A DNA stretch of 64,000 bases from Rhynchopus sp. YZ270_cl-10. Lineage: Eukaryota; Euglenozoa; Diplonemea; Diplonemida; Diplonemidae. A model generated the notes under the pieces. It made no database searches and was not told the DNA's origin. It was given only the letters and a program-made list of their open reading frames with translations. Positions 33,309-43,260 of this stretch are shown piece by piece. A program made the position numbers and the translations under genes. The stretch is from the NCBI GenBank assembly GCA_964035575.1, contig OZ037836.1, forward strand, positions 1,798,001-1,862,000, read 5' to 3'. Every line of letters begins with the position of its first letter. The first letter of the stretch is position 1.

Positions 33309-34049
33309 ATGGAAATATGTGTGGAGAGCTTTGACGGAGAGAAGTACACAGTCGAGGTGGGTGTGGATGATACAACTGCGGACATACGGCGGAAGGTGGC
33401 GTCTGCAGCAGAGTTGTGCGAAGACGGCTTTGACATGAGCTTCGGAGGGAAGCTGCTGGCCGAAGGAGACGACACGACGCAGCTGAGTGCTGGGGACACA
33501 GTTGTGCTGACGAAGACGAAGTCACAGAAGGACGACGCCATTGCAGCTCTTCATGACTTGGGTGAGACAGCGCTGACGTCAGAGAGGTTCAAACGTCTGA
33601 CAGAGCCCAAGCTGATTCGTTTGTTTCTGCAGGCGGAGGTTGTTACTGAGATACCCAATTACTTCTTGTGGAACAATGTGACGCACAGCCGACCCTATTT
33701 CGTCTCCCACTGCAGCGCATTGCAAACCCTTGACTTATCTGGGTGGAACAATGTAACGACTGTCGGATCTTGCTTCCTCTCCAACTGCAGCGCATTGACG
33801 ACACTGGACTTATCTGGGTGGAACAATGTTACGCAGGTTGGGAGGCACTTCCTCTTCAACTGTACCTCATTGACCACCCTTGACTTGTCTGGGTGGAATA
33901 ATGTTACGCAGATTCATCCACACTTCCTGGAAGGATGCAACATACGGACAAGCAGCATCAATGTCACCGGATCGAGCAGTGTTGTGACGAAATATGTGCA
34001 CAGCCGTAAGGTAAAGCACAAAACCAAACACAAATGTGTGTGCATGTGA
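33309..34049 (+). CDS. Ubl-LRR protein, class B, copy 6 (shortened repeat array)
   Basis: 246 residues from the conserved MEICVESF start; the frame is open from 33237 but that is leader sequence. The Ubl head and linker are normal to EVVTEIPNYFL. The frame then jumps straight into the middle of an LRR (WNNVTHSRPYFVSHCSAL). The usual first units (LDLSGVPGVT, HTADLSGW) are missing. Three full LRRs follow. From NNVTH onward the text matches the copy at 38.3 kb, so this looks like an in-frame internal deletion or hybrid. It ends HSRKVKHKTKHKCVCM: a Lys/His-rich stretch before the CaaX-like end, comparable in layout to polybasic-plus-CaaX membrane anchors. It is still an intact reading frame. Confidence 0.83.
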   Translation: MEICVESFDGEKYTVEVGVDDTTADIRRKVASAAELCEDGFDMSFGGKLLAEGDDTTQLSAGDTVVLTKTKSQKDDAIAALHDLGETALTSERFKRLTEPKLIRLFLQAEVVTEIPNYFLWNNVTHSRPYFVSHCSALQTLDLSGWNNVTTVGSCFLSNCSALTTLDLSGWNNVTQVGRHFLFNCTSLTTLDLSGWNNVTQIHPHFLEGCNIRTSSINVTGSSSVVTKYVHSRKVKHKTKHKCVCM

Positions 34050-34206
34050 GGCACTGTTTGCTCATGCAAGACAACACCAAACCTCTTCTTCTTTTCAACG
34101 CACACTCTGCAGTGGGAAATGATCCAAACTACTGTGCACTGATTTTCCGAATGAGGAAGCAGACTCCCTGAGTTACACTGTGTGTCACCTACACAACATA
34201 GCCAGT
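34050..34206. other. Class B 3' flank, cut by the retroelement
   Basis: GGCACTGTTTGCTCATGCAA to CACCTACACAACATAGCCAGT matches 39421-39577, after which the two diverge at 34207. Confidence 0.6.
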
Positions 34207-34245
34207 ACCAACGATTTCTAAAGCTACAGTTTCTGTACTTCATTG
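34207..34245 (+). other. Spliced-leader-like 39-base block at the element's 5' edge
   Basis: It begins ACCAACGATTTCTAAAGC and ends CAGTTTCTGTACTTCATTG. Length 39 and the AGTTTCTGTACTT-ATTG core are those of euglenozoan spliced leaders, and the start matches my memory of diplonemid leaders. It begins exactly where this flank stops matching its duplicate at 39577. The next bases are GTCGAGG. A GT follows, but the sequence does not look like a leader-gene donor, so I favour a leader carried on a retro-inserted RNA over a real leader-RNA gene. Confidence 0.65.
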
Positions 34246-35342
34246 GTCGAGGTGTGTGCGTTTCACCACAAATCTTACACAACCTCTACAAAAATAAAAT
34301 GTCCCGGGCAGACATGCGTTTGGACGATGTCAAGTGGGAGGAGGTAAAGGTAGTGTCGGAGGTCCCCAAGGGAGCTTTGGAGCCGACGCAAATTCCGGAC
34401 TGTGTGTTTCCCCAGTGCGGTGAAACACACCGTGACGGAGAATCGGGCACGTGCCGTATGTGCGGTAGGCGGACGACGGCCGCATGACTCGACGCCAACC
34501 TGCGGGCGTATGGGGATGCACTCGACACCTTCTCGGTAGGGTTCAAGGACGCGACGTGGGTTTGTCTCGTGTGTGCAGTACGGGTGCACCAGGGGGTACA
34601 ACAGTGGGATATGCGTGACAAGAGCGAAGGTAAGGAGGCGGAACCAGACCAGCAAGGAGGGCTTCTACAACAGGTAAAGGACCCCGCATCCCAGCAACTT
34701 TTCGAAGCTCTTTTGGCGGAGCGGGAGGCACATCGGCAGGAGCGCGAAGAAATGAGATTGGAGAGAGATGAGGTGGCGCGGGGACTGACGGGAACCCTCA
34801 TCCAGAGGGTGTCGTCATGGTACGGCCGAATGCGCTTCCCGGCGATGCAGCAGATGGCGCGCCATGCCCTTTACGAGAGGTATGGCCGCGGCGCGGAGGA
34901 CGCAGGTACCGCCGCTTCGGGGGCGGAGCACGAGATCCGCACGCTGTATGGCGTCATTCTTCCCTTGCTCCCTTTGGTGGTGGCCCATCCGGAGGCAAGG
35001 GAGGCGGTGCACAGGGGTGTGTTGAGGATGGAGTCCGTGCGTCTCCGTACGTATTACGGACACGATGCAGCGGTCTTGTGGGAGACCAAGATGCAGCACA
35101 CCCTGTGTGCGGACCTGACGGATCAGCTGCTTCGGGCAGTTACGTCGCAGGCCCAGACCGCGGGGGAAAAGGAGGCCGAGCAGAGGAAGAGGAGGAGAAT
35201 TGAACTGGACTCAAATTTTGCGCAGGGAGACGTTAGGTTCGGACAGAAGGGGGGAAAAGGGGGGAAGGGGGGGAAGGGGAAGAAGTGACAGTCCCACCCA
35301 CCCACCCATCACGAGGAACTGCTACGGGTAGAGGGGGAGAAG

Positions 35343-36578
35343 GTGTTGTGTGCGCAGCAGCCGCAGCTAAACATACTAAACTACGTAACTACGACACCAA
35401 ATCACACCACGAAGCAAAATCCGAAGAAAGCATATGGCAGCGCACTGCAAAACATACTAAACTACGAAGCTACGACACCAACTCACAACACGAAACAAAA
35501 TCCGAAGAAAGCATGTGCCAGCGCACTGCAAAACATACTACGGGGAGAGGGGGAGAGGATGCAGGGACGGACGGCGGACAGGGTGGAGACGGGGCTGCAG
35601 CGGAGGCTACGGCAGGAACCGTGCACTCTGGGGAGACCGCGCAGATACGAAGGGGGTCACCTCACGCTAGAGGAGAGGGGCAAGATCACCACGAATGCAA
35701 ACCTTATCCTCGACCAGGCTTTGGCGAAGAGTACGTGGGGGAACATAGCGTCGTGCTACCGCCGTTTCGCGGAGCTTCGCAAAGCATGGGAGGAAGCCGA
35801 AGGCGTGCTGGACGTTCCGACTGCGATCATCTTGTGGGTATCCAAGAAGATAGAGATGGACGGCATAGCTCACAGCTCTGCGCTGGCATACACGTACGCG
35901 ATCTCTTCTGCGCGCAAACACCTCTTGGAGAAGCCGGTCGAAAGCACGAAGCTGGACGCTTTCCGGAGGGGTTTACGGCGAATGGGAGCCGAGGTTCCGA
36001 GGGTGCAAGCGATACCGGCGACAAGGGAGGAAGCGGAGCAAGCCATGCGAGAGGAAAGCGACCCCGAAGTGCGTCTAGCGATAGGTTTGATGTGGTACGG
36101 AGCTGCAAGACACTCAGACGTGATGAGCATCGCCGCGAGGGAGGTAACGACTCAAGGGGATACATCGGCGATCACCTGGAGAGGAACCAAGAACGATCCT
36201 TTTGGGAAAGGACAGACGACGGGACTGACGCTGGACAAGGGCATGACGCAGCTACTACACAGGGCGAAACGAGGGAACCAGGGGCAACTTCTGCAACACG
36301 CATCCTACTTCAAAGTAGCGAAGGCACTGAAGAAGGTCAACAAGAAGCTGACTCCACAGCCTACGGCGGGGGGCAATACACAGGCTTGTCACAAGGGACC
36401 TGGAGTTGGAAGACGTGTGCAAGGTGACGCGACACAAGACCGTGGAGGGGCTTCTGCAGTACGCGCCGCTGGCAGCAACGACACTGGTAAAGAAGACGGC
36501 CGCGATCTCTCAGCTCCTATGAGAAAGTTGCTTGGGGTGCAGCGTTTCCCACAGCAAACACAGTCCACCATACGGTGA
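35343..36578 (+). CDS. Tyrosine recombinase part of the VIPER/DIRS-like element
   Basis: The frame holds a helical core-binding part (LILDQALAKSTWGNIASCYR) and a catalytic-domain part (GLMWYGAARHSDVMSI), matching the DIRS/VIPER type of tyrosine recombinase that replaces an integrase. It lies between the gag-like and reverse-transcriptase regions, as expected for VIPER. Its N-terminal part includes the 81-base tandem repeat. Treated as part of a fossil element. Confidence 0.6.
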   Translation: MLCAQQPQLNILNYVTTTPNHTTKQNPKKAYGSALQNILNYEATTPTHNTKQNPKKACASALQNILRGEGERMQGRTADRVETGLQRRLRQEPCTLGRPRRYEGGHLTLEERGKITTNANLILDQALAKSTWGNIASCYRRFAELRKAWEEAEGVLDVPTAIILWVSKKIEMDGIAHSSALAYTYAISSARKHLLEKPVESTKLDAFRRGLRRMGAEVPRVQAIPATREEAEQAMREESDPEVRLAIGLMWYGAARHSDVMSIAAREVTTQGDTSAITWRGTKNDPFGKGQTTGLTLDKGMTQLLHRAKRGNQGQLLQHASYFKVAKALKKVNKKLTPQPTAGGNTQACHKGPGVGRRVQGDATQDRGGASAVRAAGSNDTGKEDGRDLSAPMRKLLGVQRFPQQTQSTIR

Positions 36579-38213
36579 GTGTCATTCAGCGAGATCCTGA
36601 CTCCGTCTGTACAAGCATACGATACATCAAATGAGGAACCAGACTCTTACTCAGCGGGCTTCGAGGCGTGGTACGACAACGATTTCTCGGTGGAAGTGGA
36701 AGGGGAACACGTACGGCCGGATTCCAGGAGGGAACCCAGGGGACAGATGGCACGGATTTCGACGAACCGAATGGACCTGGACGCGATCCGGAGGATGGAT
36801 GCCGAGGGGGAGACAGATCAGGTACTGGATGTGATCACCAACTTTGAAAGATTCATGTCGCTGTTCACGGAAAAGCCCCCGAACAAGCTATCACGTGGTA
36901 CGTCCCGACACATGGCGCAGTACGCGAGTGCACTACGCGAATGGGGAGTTGTCGAGGCTGCTGAAGGAGGTGACGGGGTGGTGCTGCCCGCTTTCACAGT
37001 GGCGAAGAAGTCGGGGGAACTGAGATTGGTGGTGGACGCCCGACGTCTAAACCGGATAATGGTTAGGCCTCCTGAGATGCGGCTGCCGCTTATCCGAGAT
37101 GTAGTGCGCGACATCGTGGACTCGGAGGCCGTGTGCGTTGCAGACGGAGTCTCGTACTTTTACCAGATCCCTCTGGCTCACGAGCTCCGTAAGTACTTCT
37201 CGCTGAGACTGGCGGGCGCACGGGGAAGTACGGAGGATGTGCAGCTGGCAGTGCTGTGCATGGGGTGGTCATGGAGTCCCGCAATAGCACAGCGTATCTC
37301 GAGGGTTTTGGTGGGACGACAGAACATTGCGTGGGTGGACAACTTTCTACTTCTGGGAAAAAGCAGCGCACTCGCAGCAGAGGAGTACAGGAAGTTCAAA
37401 GGGAGGTGCGACACGGCTCAAGTGGAGCTACACGAAGAAGAAGGGGGAAGACCGCAACAGCGTTTCGAAGCACTCGGGCTGGAATTCGATCTTACTGTGA
37501 AAGGCTTCAGATCTACAGAAAAATGGGTGGCAAAGCTCGCTGAGTCGGCGGAGGTGAAGGCAGCTATCGAAGGAGGAACTTCGCCGCGGGTTTTCTTCAA
37601 GGTGGTAGGATCCATTGTGTGGTGGATGTACACCCGTGATAGACGTTTGTGCTTCTTCCCGAGTATGATTGGAGCGGTGCGGAGCGTAGCTAAACACGCC
37701 ACTACTGAACAGAGTTGGGATCACAGTGTAATGATACAGCAAGGCGCAGTGCGGGAAATAAAAGGGTGCATAGAGGAAATCTGCGAGAACGTGTGGGTTC
37801 CTCAGAAGGGACTTGGGACGGCGACACTGGTGGTGTGGACGGATGCATCTAGCACCGCCTGGGCGGCGGTCACCGACTGGCGACAGGGGGCACAGGGAGC
37901 CTTCCAGAGCACAGAGAAAGAACATCACATATTTTTGAAAGAAATGTGGGCGGCATTCATGGGAATTAGGCTGGCGAGCAGTCTAGGGTTTACCGGAGGC
38001 TCCCTCACCCTGCGCATCGACAACTTACCGGTGGTGCGATGTCTTGAGAAGGGCCACTCGGGGAACTACCTCGCAAACCTGATGATGCAGGAAATGTTCC
38101 TACTCGCGGACCGTAAGGGGATGGCGGTGCGGCCACTGTGGGTATGCACGGCGGAACAAGTGGCTGACGAGTTCACGCGAGGATCACAGATTGAGCAGAT
38201 AGTGGGGATTTAA
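36579..38213 (+). CDS. Reverse transcriptase-RNase H part of the VIPER/DIRS-like element
   Basis: About 544 residues. Reverse-transcriptase blocks include RLVVDARRLNRIM and VADGVSYFYQIPLAHEL, then LAVLCMGWSWSPAIAQRIS. An RNase H domain follows (LVVWTDASSTAWAAVTDW, KEMWAAFMGIRLA). The wording is that of DIRS/Ngaro and LTR-type enzymes, not of the LINE enzyme at 46-51 kb. The frame ends a few bases before the host flank resumes. Confidence 0.75.
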   Translation: MSFSEILTPSVQAYDTSNEEPDSYSAGFEAWYDNDFSVEVEGEHVRPDSRREPRGQMARISTNRMDLDAIRRMDAEGETDQVLDVITNFERFMSLFTEKPPNKLSRGTSRHMAQYASALREWGVVEAAEGGDGVVLPAFTVAKKSGELRLVVDARRLNRIMVRPPEMRLPLIRDVVRDIVDSEAVCVADGVSYFYQIPLAHELRKYFSLRLAGARGSTEDVQLAVLCMGWSWSPAIAQRISRVLVGRQNIAWVDNFLLLGKSSALAAEEYRKFKGRCDTAQVELHEEEGGRPQQRFEALGLEFDLTVKGFRSTEKWVAKLAESAEVKAAIEGGTSPRVFFKVVGSIVWWMYTRDRRLCFFPSMIGAVRSVAKHATTEQSWDHSVMIQQGAVREIKGCIEEICENVWVPQKGLGTATLVVWTDASSTAWAAVTDWRQGAQGAFQSTEKEHHIFLKEMWAAFMGIRLASSLGFTGGSLTLRIDNLPVVRCLEKGHSGNYLANLMMQEMFLLADRKGMAVRPLWVCTAEQVADEFTRGSQIEQIVGI

Positions 38214-38343
38214 TTGAGGGTTTACGTTCTTCCCACATCGCACTTCACCACAACCTCTCCCATGGGGTGTATTGTGTCATGGGTGTTTAGTTTCTATTTT
38301 TGCGCCATCCAAAAACCCTCACAAAACAGAGAGACACAAAACC

Positions 38344-39420
38344 ATGGAAATATGTGTGGAGAGCTTTGACGGAGAGAAGTACACAGTCGATGTGGGTGTG
38401 GATGATACAACTGCGGACATACGGCGGAAGGTGGCGTCTGCAGCAGAGTTGTGCGAAGACGGCTTTGACATGAGCTTCGGAGAGAAGCTGCTGGCCGAAG
38501 GAGACGACACGACACAGCTGAGTGCTGGGGACACAGTTGTGCTGACGAAGACGAAGTCGCAGAAGGACTACGCCATTGCAGCTCTTCGTGACTTGGGTGA
38601 GACAGCGCTGACGTCAGAGAGGTTCAAAGGCCTTTCCGATACCAAGCTGATTCATTTGTTTCTGCAGGCGGAGGTCGTTACTGGGATCCCCTCTAGATTC
38701 TTGTCGGGTGGGAGGTTCTCCGAACTTAATCTCAGTGGTGTGCCAGGTGTGACTGCAATATGTGACAACTTCGTGGCAGATTCCCCCTGGTTGCGCACAG
38801 CTGATTTGTCTGGGTGGAGCAATGTGATGGTCCTCGGGGCCTGCTTCCTCTCCAACTGCAGCGCGTTGAGGACCCTTGACTTGTCTGGGTGGGGCAATGT
38901 AACGGAGGCTGGTCCCTACTTCCTCTCCAACTGCAGCTCATTGACGACACTTGATTTATCTGGGTGGGGCAGCACTGCGACGGTTGGAAATTGCTTCCTC
39001 CGCAACTGCAGATCGCTGAGGGGCCTTAACTTGTCTGGGTGGAACAATGTGACGCACATCCGGCCCTATTTCGTCTCCCACTGCAGCGCATTGCAAACCC
39101 TTGACTTATCTGGGTGGAACAATGTAACGACTGTCGGATCTTGCTTCCTCTCCAACTGCAGCGCGTTGACGACACTTGACTTATCTGGGTGGAACAATGT
39201 GACGCAGATTGGGAGGTACTTCCTCTTCAACTGCAGCTCATTGAGCACACTTGACATGTCTGGGTGGACGAGTGTTACGCAGATTCATCCACACTTCCTG
39301 GAAGGATGCAACATACGGACAAGCAGCATCAACGTCACCGGATCGAGCAGTGTTGTGACGAAATATGTGCACAGCCGTAAGGTAAAGCACAAAACCAAAC
39401 ACAAATGTGTGTGCATGTGA
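38344..39420 (+). CDS. Ubl-LRR protein, class B, copy 7
   Basis: 358 residues from MEICVESFDGEKYTVDVG; the open frame back to 38272 is leader. Head 1-74, linker ending LSDTKLIHLFLQAEVVTGIP, then eight LRRs. The first is LNLSGVPGVTAICDNF. The third to fifth are unusual (GWGNVTEAG, GWGSTATVG and LRGLNLSGWNNVTHIR). The block from NNVTHIRPYFVSHCSAL to the end is shared with copy 6, and GWTSVTQI is shared with copy 14. It ends HSRKVKHKTKHKCVCM, a polybasic stretch plus CaaX-like motif. The 5' flank is a duplicate of that of copy 6. Confidence 0.88.
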   Translation: MEICVESFDGEKYTVDVGVDDTTADIRRKVASAAELCEDGFDMSFGEKLLAEGDDTTQLSAGDTVVLTKTKSQKDYAIAALRDLGETALTSERFKGLSDTKLIHLFLQAEVVTGIPSRFLSGGRFSELNLSGVPGVTAICDNFVADSPWLRTADLSGWSNVMVLGACFLSNCSALRTLDLSGWGNVTEAGPYFLSNCSSLTTLDLSGWGSTATVGNCFLRNCRSLRGLNLSGWNNVTHIRPYFVSHCSALQTLDLSGWNNVTTVGSCFLSNCSALTTLDLSGWNNVTQIGRYFLFNCSSLSTLDMSGWTSVTQIHPHFLEGCNIRTSSINVTGSSSVVTKYVHSRKVKHKTKHKCVCM

Positions 39421-40410
39421 GGCACTGTTTGCTCATGCAAGACAACACCAAACCTCTTCTTCTTTTCAACGCACACTCTGCAGTGGGAAATGATACAAAC
39501 TACTGTGCACTGATTTTCCGAATGAGTAAGCAGACTCCCTGAGTTACACTGTGTGTCACCTACACAACACAGTCAGTATTTGTGTACTTTTTTTGCACTA
39601 TTTTCGAACAAGATATAACAAAAAGCTTGCGTTTCTTTTATCGAACCGATTTTCCGCCCCCGCACTCAAAACGTAAACACTATCATTCAGAAAAATACAT
39701 TTTTTCCTCTCCTGTTTTCTTAAGTTAAGTAAGAGAAAACCGAATGGAGTGGAAACGTAGTGAGAGCGCAGCGGAAACGATAGTGGGAGATGCAACGAGA
39801 TTTTTTTCGTAATGTTTTATTCTCCCCCCACAAAATATTTCACCACAACCTCTCCCTTTTGTCTTTATTGTTTTTATTGCTTTATTGTTTGCGGGGGTGG
39901 GGGGAAAACATACAAGGGAAAAGTAGGAGTTTCAATTTTTAAAGGAAGGTGTTTTTTTGACTCATATCGAGGAGGATAGAGAAACTAAAAAGTCATGAAA
40001 ATACAAAACTGATGATGCCTCAGCAGGGCAAGTGAACTAAATAATGGTGCCAAGTTCAAAAGGAACACATAGTGGAGCGCATCCTCGGGTGTCCACACTA
40101 AGTCAACGAAGCTTTCAAAAACAAAAACAAAAGACCTCTCCCCTTGTCACTGTTTGTTGTCTCTTGCACACCACACACACACTCCACCACTTCCCTTTGG
40201 GCACATGCCTACCCACAGAGAGAGAGACATCCCTCGCGTCCCATCACAGCCTTGCAGCATACAGTTCTGCACACAGAGGTGTCCCCTTTGTCTTACACCT
40301 CTATCGTCTCAGTGGCAACATGTCTGCCTTCTTCTTGTCTCCTTCCCGTTCTGCGAGTTGTGTTTCTTCTTGCCCCACCCAAAACACCTGAAACAGAGAG
40401 ACACAAAACC
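39421..40410. other. Intergenic spacer, duplicated at 58265-60217
   Basis: 39570-39815 (TTTTTTTGCACTATTTTCGA to TGCAACGAGA) recurs at 58315-58541, and 39816-40130 continues at 59571-59880. The Harbinger-like element at 58545 interrupts that copy, and this one shows the empty site TTTCGTAATGTTTT. 40133-40410 holds the CT-rich class B motif and leader. No gene. Confidence 0.6.
40072..40121 (+). repeat. Short interspersed repeat, copy 6 of 8
   Basis: GTGGAGCGCATCCTCGGGTG, then TCCACACTAAGTCAACGAAG and CTTTCAAAAAC. It is duplicated with its spacer at 59829. Confidence 0.6.
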
Positions 40411-41412
40411 ATGGAAATATGTGTGAAGAGCTTTGACGGAGAGAAGTACACAGTCGATGTGGGTGTGGATGATACAACTGCGGACATACGGCGGAAGGTG
40501 GCGTCTGCAGCAGAGTTGTGCGAAGACGGCTTTGACATGAGCTTCGGTGGGAAGCTGCTGGCCGAAGGAGACGACACGACGCAGCTGAGTGCTGGGGACA
40601 CAGTTGTGCTGACGAAGACGAAGTCGCAGAAGGACGACGCCATTGCAGCTCTTCGTGACTTGGGTGAGACAAGGCTGACGTCGGAGAGGTTCAAAGGTCT
40701 GACAGATCCCAAGCTGGTTCATTTGTTTCTGCAGGCGGAGGTTGTTACTAAGATCCCCGATGAATTCTTGCAAGTTGGCACATTCTCAGAACTTGATCTC
40801 AGTGGTGTGCCAGGTGTGACTGCAGTAGGCCACTCCTTTCTCTACCGCTGCACCTCATTGCACACTGCTGACTTATCTGGGTGGAGCAATGTGTCACCCC
40901 TAGAGGGTTTCTTTCTCTACAGCTGCAGCGCATTGACCACCCTTGACTTGTCTGGGTGGAACAATGTGACGCGGGTTGATGACTACTTTCTCTTCAAGTG
41001 CACCTCATTGACCACACTGGATATTTCTGGGTGGAACAATGTGACGCAACTTAGGAACTCTTTTCTCCGCGAGTGCAGCGCATTGCAAACACTTGACTTA
41101 TCTGGGTGGAACAATGTAACGACTGTCGGATCCTGCTTCCTCTCCAACTGCACCTCATTGACCACACTGGACTTATCTGGGTGGGGCAATGCGACGTGCA
41201 TTGGGAGCTACTTCCTCTCCAACTGCACCTCATTGAGCACACTTGACATGTCTGGGTGGAATAATGTGACGCAGATTCATCCACACTTCCTGGAAGGATG
41301 CAACATACGGACAAGCAGCATCAATGTCACCGGATCGAGCAGTGTTGTGACGAAATATGTGCACAGCCGTAAGGTAAAGCACAAAATCAAACACAAATGT
41401 GTGTGCATGTGA
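40411..41412 (+). CDS. Ubl-LRR protein, class B, copy 8
   Basis: 333 residues from the ATG in ACCATGG; the frame is open back to 40144 through leader. Head, linker (LTSERFKGLTDPKLVHLFLQ) and seven LRRs: GVPGVTAVG, GWSNVSPLE, GWNNVTRVD, GWNNVTQLR, GWNNVTTVG, GWGNATCIG and GWNNVTQIH. The copies at 54.9 and 60.2 kb have the same order with few changes. The tail HSRKVKHKIKHKCVCM is of the polybasic type, yet the 3' flank (GGCATGTGCATCTTTCGAG) is the one normally found after other tails. This suggests recombination at or near the stop codon. Confidence 0.88.
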   Translation: MEICVKSFDGEKYTVDVGVDDTTADIRRKVASAAELCEDGFDMSFGGKLLAEGDDTTQLSAGDTVVLTKTKSQKDDAIAALRDLGETRLTSERFKGLTDPKLVHLFLQAEVVTKIPDEFLQVGTFSELDLSGVPGVTAVGHSFLYRCTSLHTADLSGWSNVSPLEGFFLYSCSALTTLDLSGWNNVTRVDDYFLFKCTSLTTLDISGWNNVTQLRNSFLRECSALQTLDLSGWNNVTTVGSCFLSNCTSLTTLDLSGWGNATCIGSYFLSNCTSLSTLDMSGWNNVTQIHPHFLEGCNIRTSSINVTGSSSVVTKYVHSRKVKHKIKHKCVCM

Positions 41413-42685
41413 GGCATGTGCATCTTTCGAGAGGCTGGGCGCTCATTGCGATGTTCAGAGAACGAATTTTACATTGCACGTTGCACTTTGCCCCTACCAA
41501 AACTAACGTCGCTTTTTGACCATTATTTTTTATGCTTTCCCAACCCTCAACGTTAAAAAGACGAGAGGAAAAAGAGATATTGGTGATATTATACTCAGTT
41601 CTTTGCATCCTCGCATGCGTACAGTGATACAATCAAGCATGTTGTCGCAGCCAATATTTTTGTGCACTTTTTGCACTATTTTAACCAACGTATTTTTGTG
41701 CTTTTTTTTGCACGGCCATTCTGTGCTAAGACATGATCCTGCTCGGTGCCCCCCGCACAACTTGCTGTTTGTGTCCATTCATCGCTCAAGGTTTCGTTCT
41801 TTGGTTCCAAAGTGGAAGCAAAACAGCATCATTTCCCCCTTCATTTTGTGTAGTCATATTTTTGTGTTGTGAGAGAAATGTGCAAGGTTGGATCCCTGTA
41901 GTCATGATAAAAGCGATGCCGCCATTGAGCGACTCATAGGCGCATGAGTGATAGACGTTGTCGCTGTGGTATCCCGCCTCGCAGAGGAAGGTGTTTTTGA
42001 CACAGCAACTTCGTGAGTCAGTATCGGTCTGCGAATCAAATTGAAAACGGCGTGTTTTGCGCGTCATATCGCAGAGGATAGAGAAACTGAAAAGTCATGA
42101 AAATGAAATACCCCCCCTTAGCGTGTGCTCCACTAATTTGTTGATCGCATCCATTCAAAAACAAAACAAAAGACCTCTCCCCAAACTGTTTGTCTCTTGC
42201 ACACCACACACACACCTAAACACGAAGTTGCTTCCTTTCTCTGCAGACAAACACACATGTCTTGTGGGAAACCTTTTGAGTGTACCTCCTCCAACAACGT
42301 GTCTTTGCAACATAAGGCTGTCTACCTCCACCATCTTTTCTCACCCCTGTCACCCTGTCACCCTTTTTTCTCCTTGTCGCATACGCGAATCTTCCTGGAA
42401 CCGCAGGGAAAAGAGTGGGGAGTGTTGGTGGCTCCGTGGATGAACCTATGTCATTTGAAAGCATATTCGGGGATGGTACATGGGGACAGGAAGGGTAACA
42501 AACAAGGTGGTCGCCCTTCTTTATTAGCACGCCATATGTTACGTCTTTGACACCTTTTGAAACATGGTTCTAAGTTTCACCAAGTCCCTCTAAACACCCC
42601 GAAACAGCCTGGGTACCCCTCGGGATAGGTTCTGGGGTGGCAACCCCTGCCCCACCCAAAACACCTGAAACAGAGACACAAAACC
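41413..42685. other. Intergenic spacer with relics and repeats
   Basis: 41413-41500 is the ATCTTTCGAGAGGCTGGGCG flank also found at 51535 and 57705. 42170-42200 carries the CT-rich class B motif. The segment 42449-42541 (CATTTGAAAGCATATTCGGG to ACGCCATATGTTA) recurs at 54536-54627. A membrane-protein relic on the minus strand is listed separately. No plus-strand gene. Confidence 0.5.
41870..42104 (-). pseudogene. Fragment of unknown membrane-protein gene, second copy
   Basis: Same block as 21674-21905. The minus frame reads KNTFLCEAGYHSDNVYHSC then NGGIAFIMTTGIQPCTF, with upstream frame differences from the other copy. Shorter traces (ATCGAGGAGGATAGAGAAAC, AGTCATGAAAATACAAAACT) lie at about 39965 and 59725. 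Confidence 0.4.
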
Positions 42686-43220
42686 ATGGAAATATGTGTG
42701 AAAAGCTTTGACGGAGAGAAGTACACAGTCGAGGTGGGTGTGGATGATACAACTGCGGACATACGGCGGAAGGTGGCGTCTGCAGCAGAGTTGTGCGAAG
42801 ACGGCTTTGACATGAGCTTCGGAGAGAAGGTGATGGCCGAAGGAGACGACATCACGCAGCTGAGTGCTGGGGACACAGTTGTGCTGACGAAGACGAAGTC
42901 GCAGAAGGACGACGCCATTGCAGCTCTTCGTGCCTTGGGTGAGACAAGGCTGACGTCAGAGAGGTTCAGAGGTCTGACAGATCCCAAGCTGATTCATTTG
43001 TTTCTGCAGGCGGAGGTTGTTACTGAGATCCCCGATGAATTCTTGCACATTGGCACGTTCGAAGAACTTGATCTCAGTGGTGTGCCAGGTGTGACTGCAA
43101 TAGAACGAAGTTTCCTCCAATGCTGCACCTTATTGCACACTCTTGACTTATCTGGGTGGAGCAATGTGACGCGGGTTGATAATTTCTTTCTCTGCTACTG
43201 CACCTCATTGACCACACTGG
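42686..43220 (+). pseudogene. Ubl-LRR class B copy 9, 5' half, split by a LINE
   Basis: Normal Ubl head (MEICVKSF.., with FGEKVMAEGDDITQ), linker and two LRRs (GVPGVTAIERSF, GWSNVTRVDNFF). It then breaks off inside the third unit at LTTL, where the 7.76-kb LINE begins. The other half resumes at 50997. The two halves are in matching register across the 17-base target duplication, so the gene was probably intact before insertion. As it stands this half reads on into LINE sequence to a stop at 43409-43411. Confidence 0.88.
43204..43220 (+). repeat. LINE target-site duplication, left copy
   Basis: CTCATTGACCACACTGG, identical to 50980-50996. Confidence 0.85.
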
Positions 43221-43260
43221 GGGATACACACAACGTACACAAAAAGAAAGAATATAAACA

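Larger units (their letters stand above)
34207..38219 (+). mobile_element. VIPER/DIRS-like tyrosine-recombinase retroelement
   Basis: Order of parts: leader-like block (34207-34245), gag-like region (34299-35288) with a Cys-rich N-terminal part and a Gly/Lys-rich basic end, tyrosine-recombinase region (about 35343-36578), then reverse transcriptase with RNase H (36579-38213). This order is that of VIPER, the DIRS-type element known from trypanosomes. An 81-base tandem repeat of about two units lies at 35370-35540. The right edge, near 38219, meets the class B 5' flank. No terminal repeats or target duplication are evident. The copy is close to full length but appears broken, with about one or two interruptions. 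The well-kept frames suggest a fairly recent insertion. Confidence 0.78.

Noticed and set aside
34207-34260. A functional spliced-leader RNA gene
   Set aside because: The bases after the 39-mer (GTCGAGG) do not resemble a leader-gene donor, no T-run terminator follows closely, and it lies at an element edge as a single copy.
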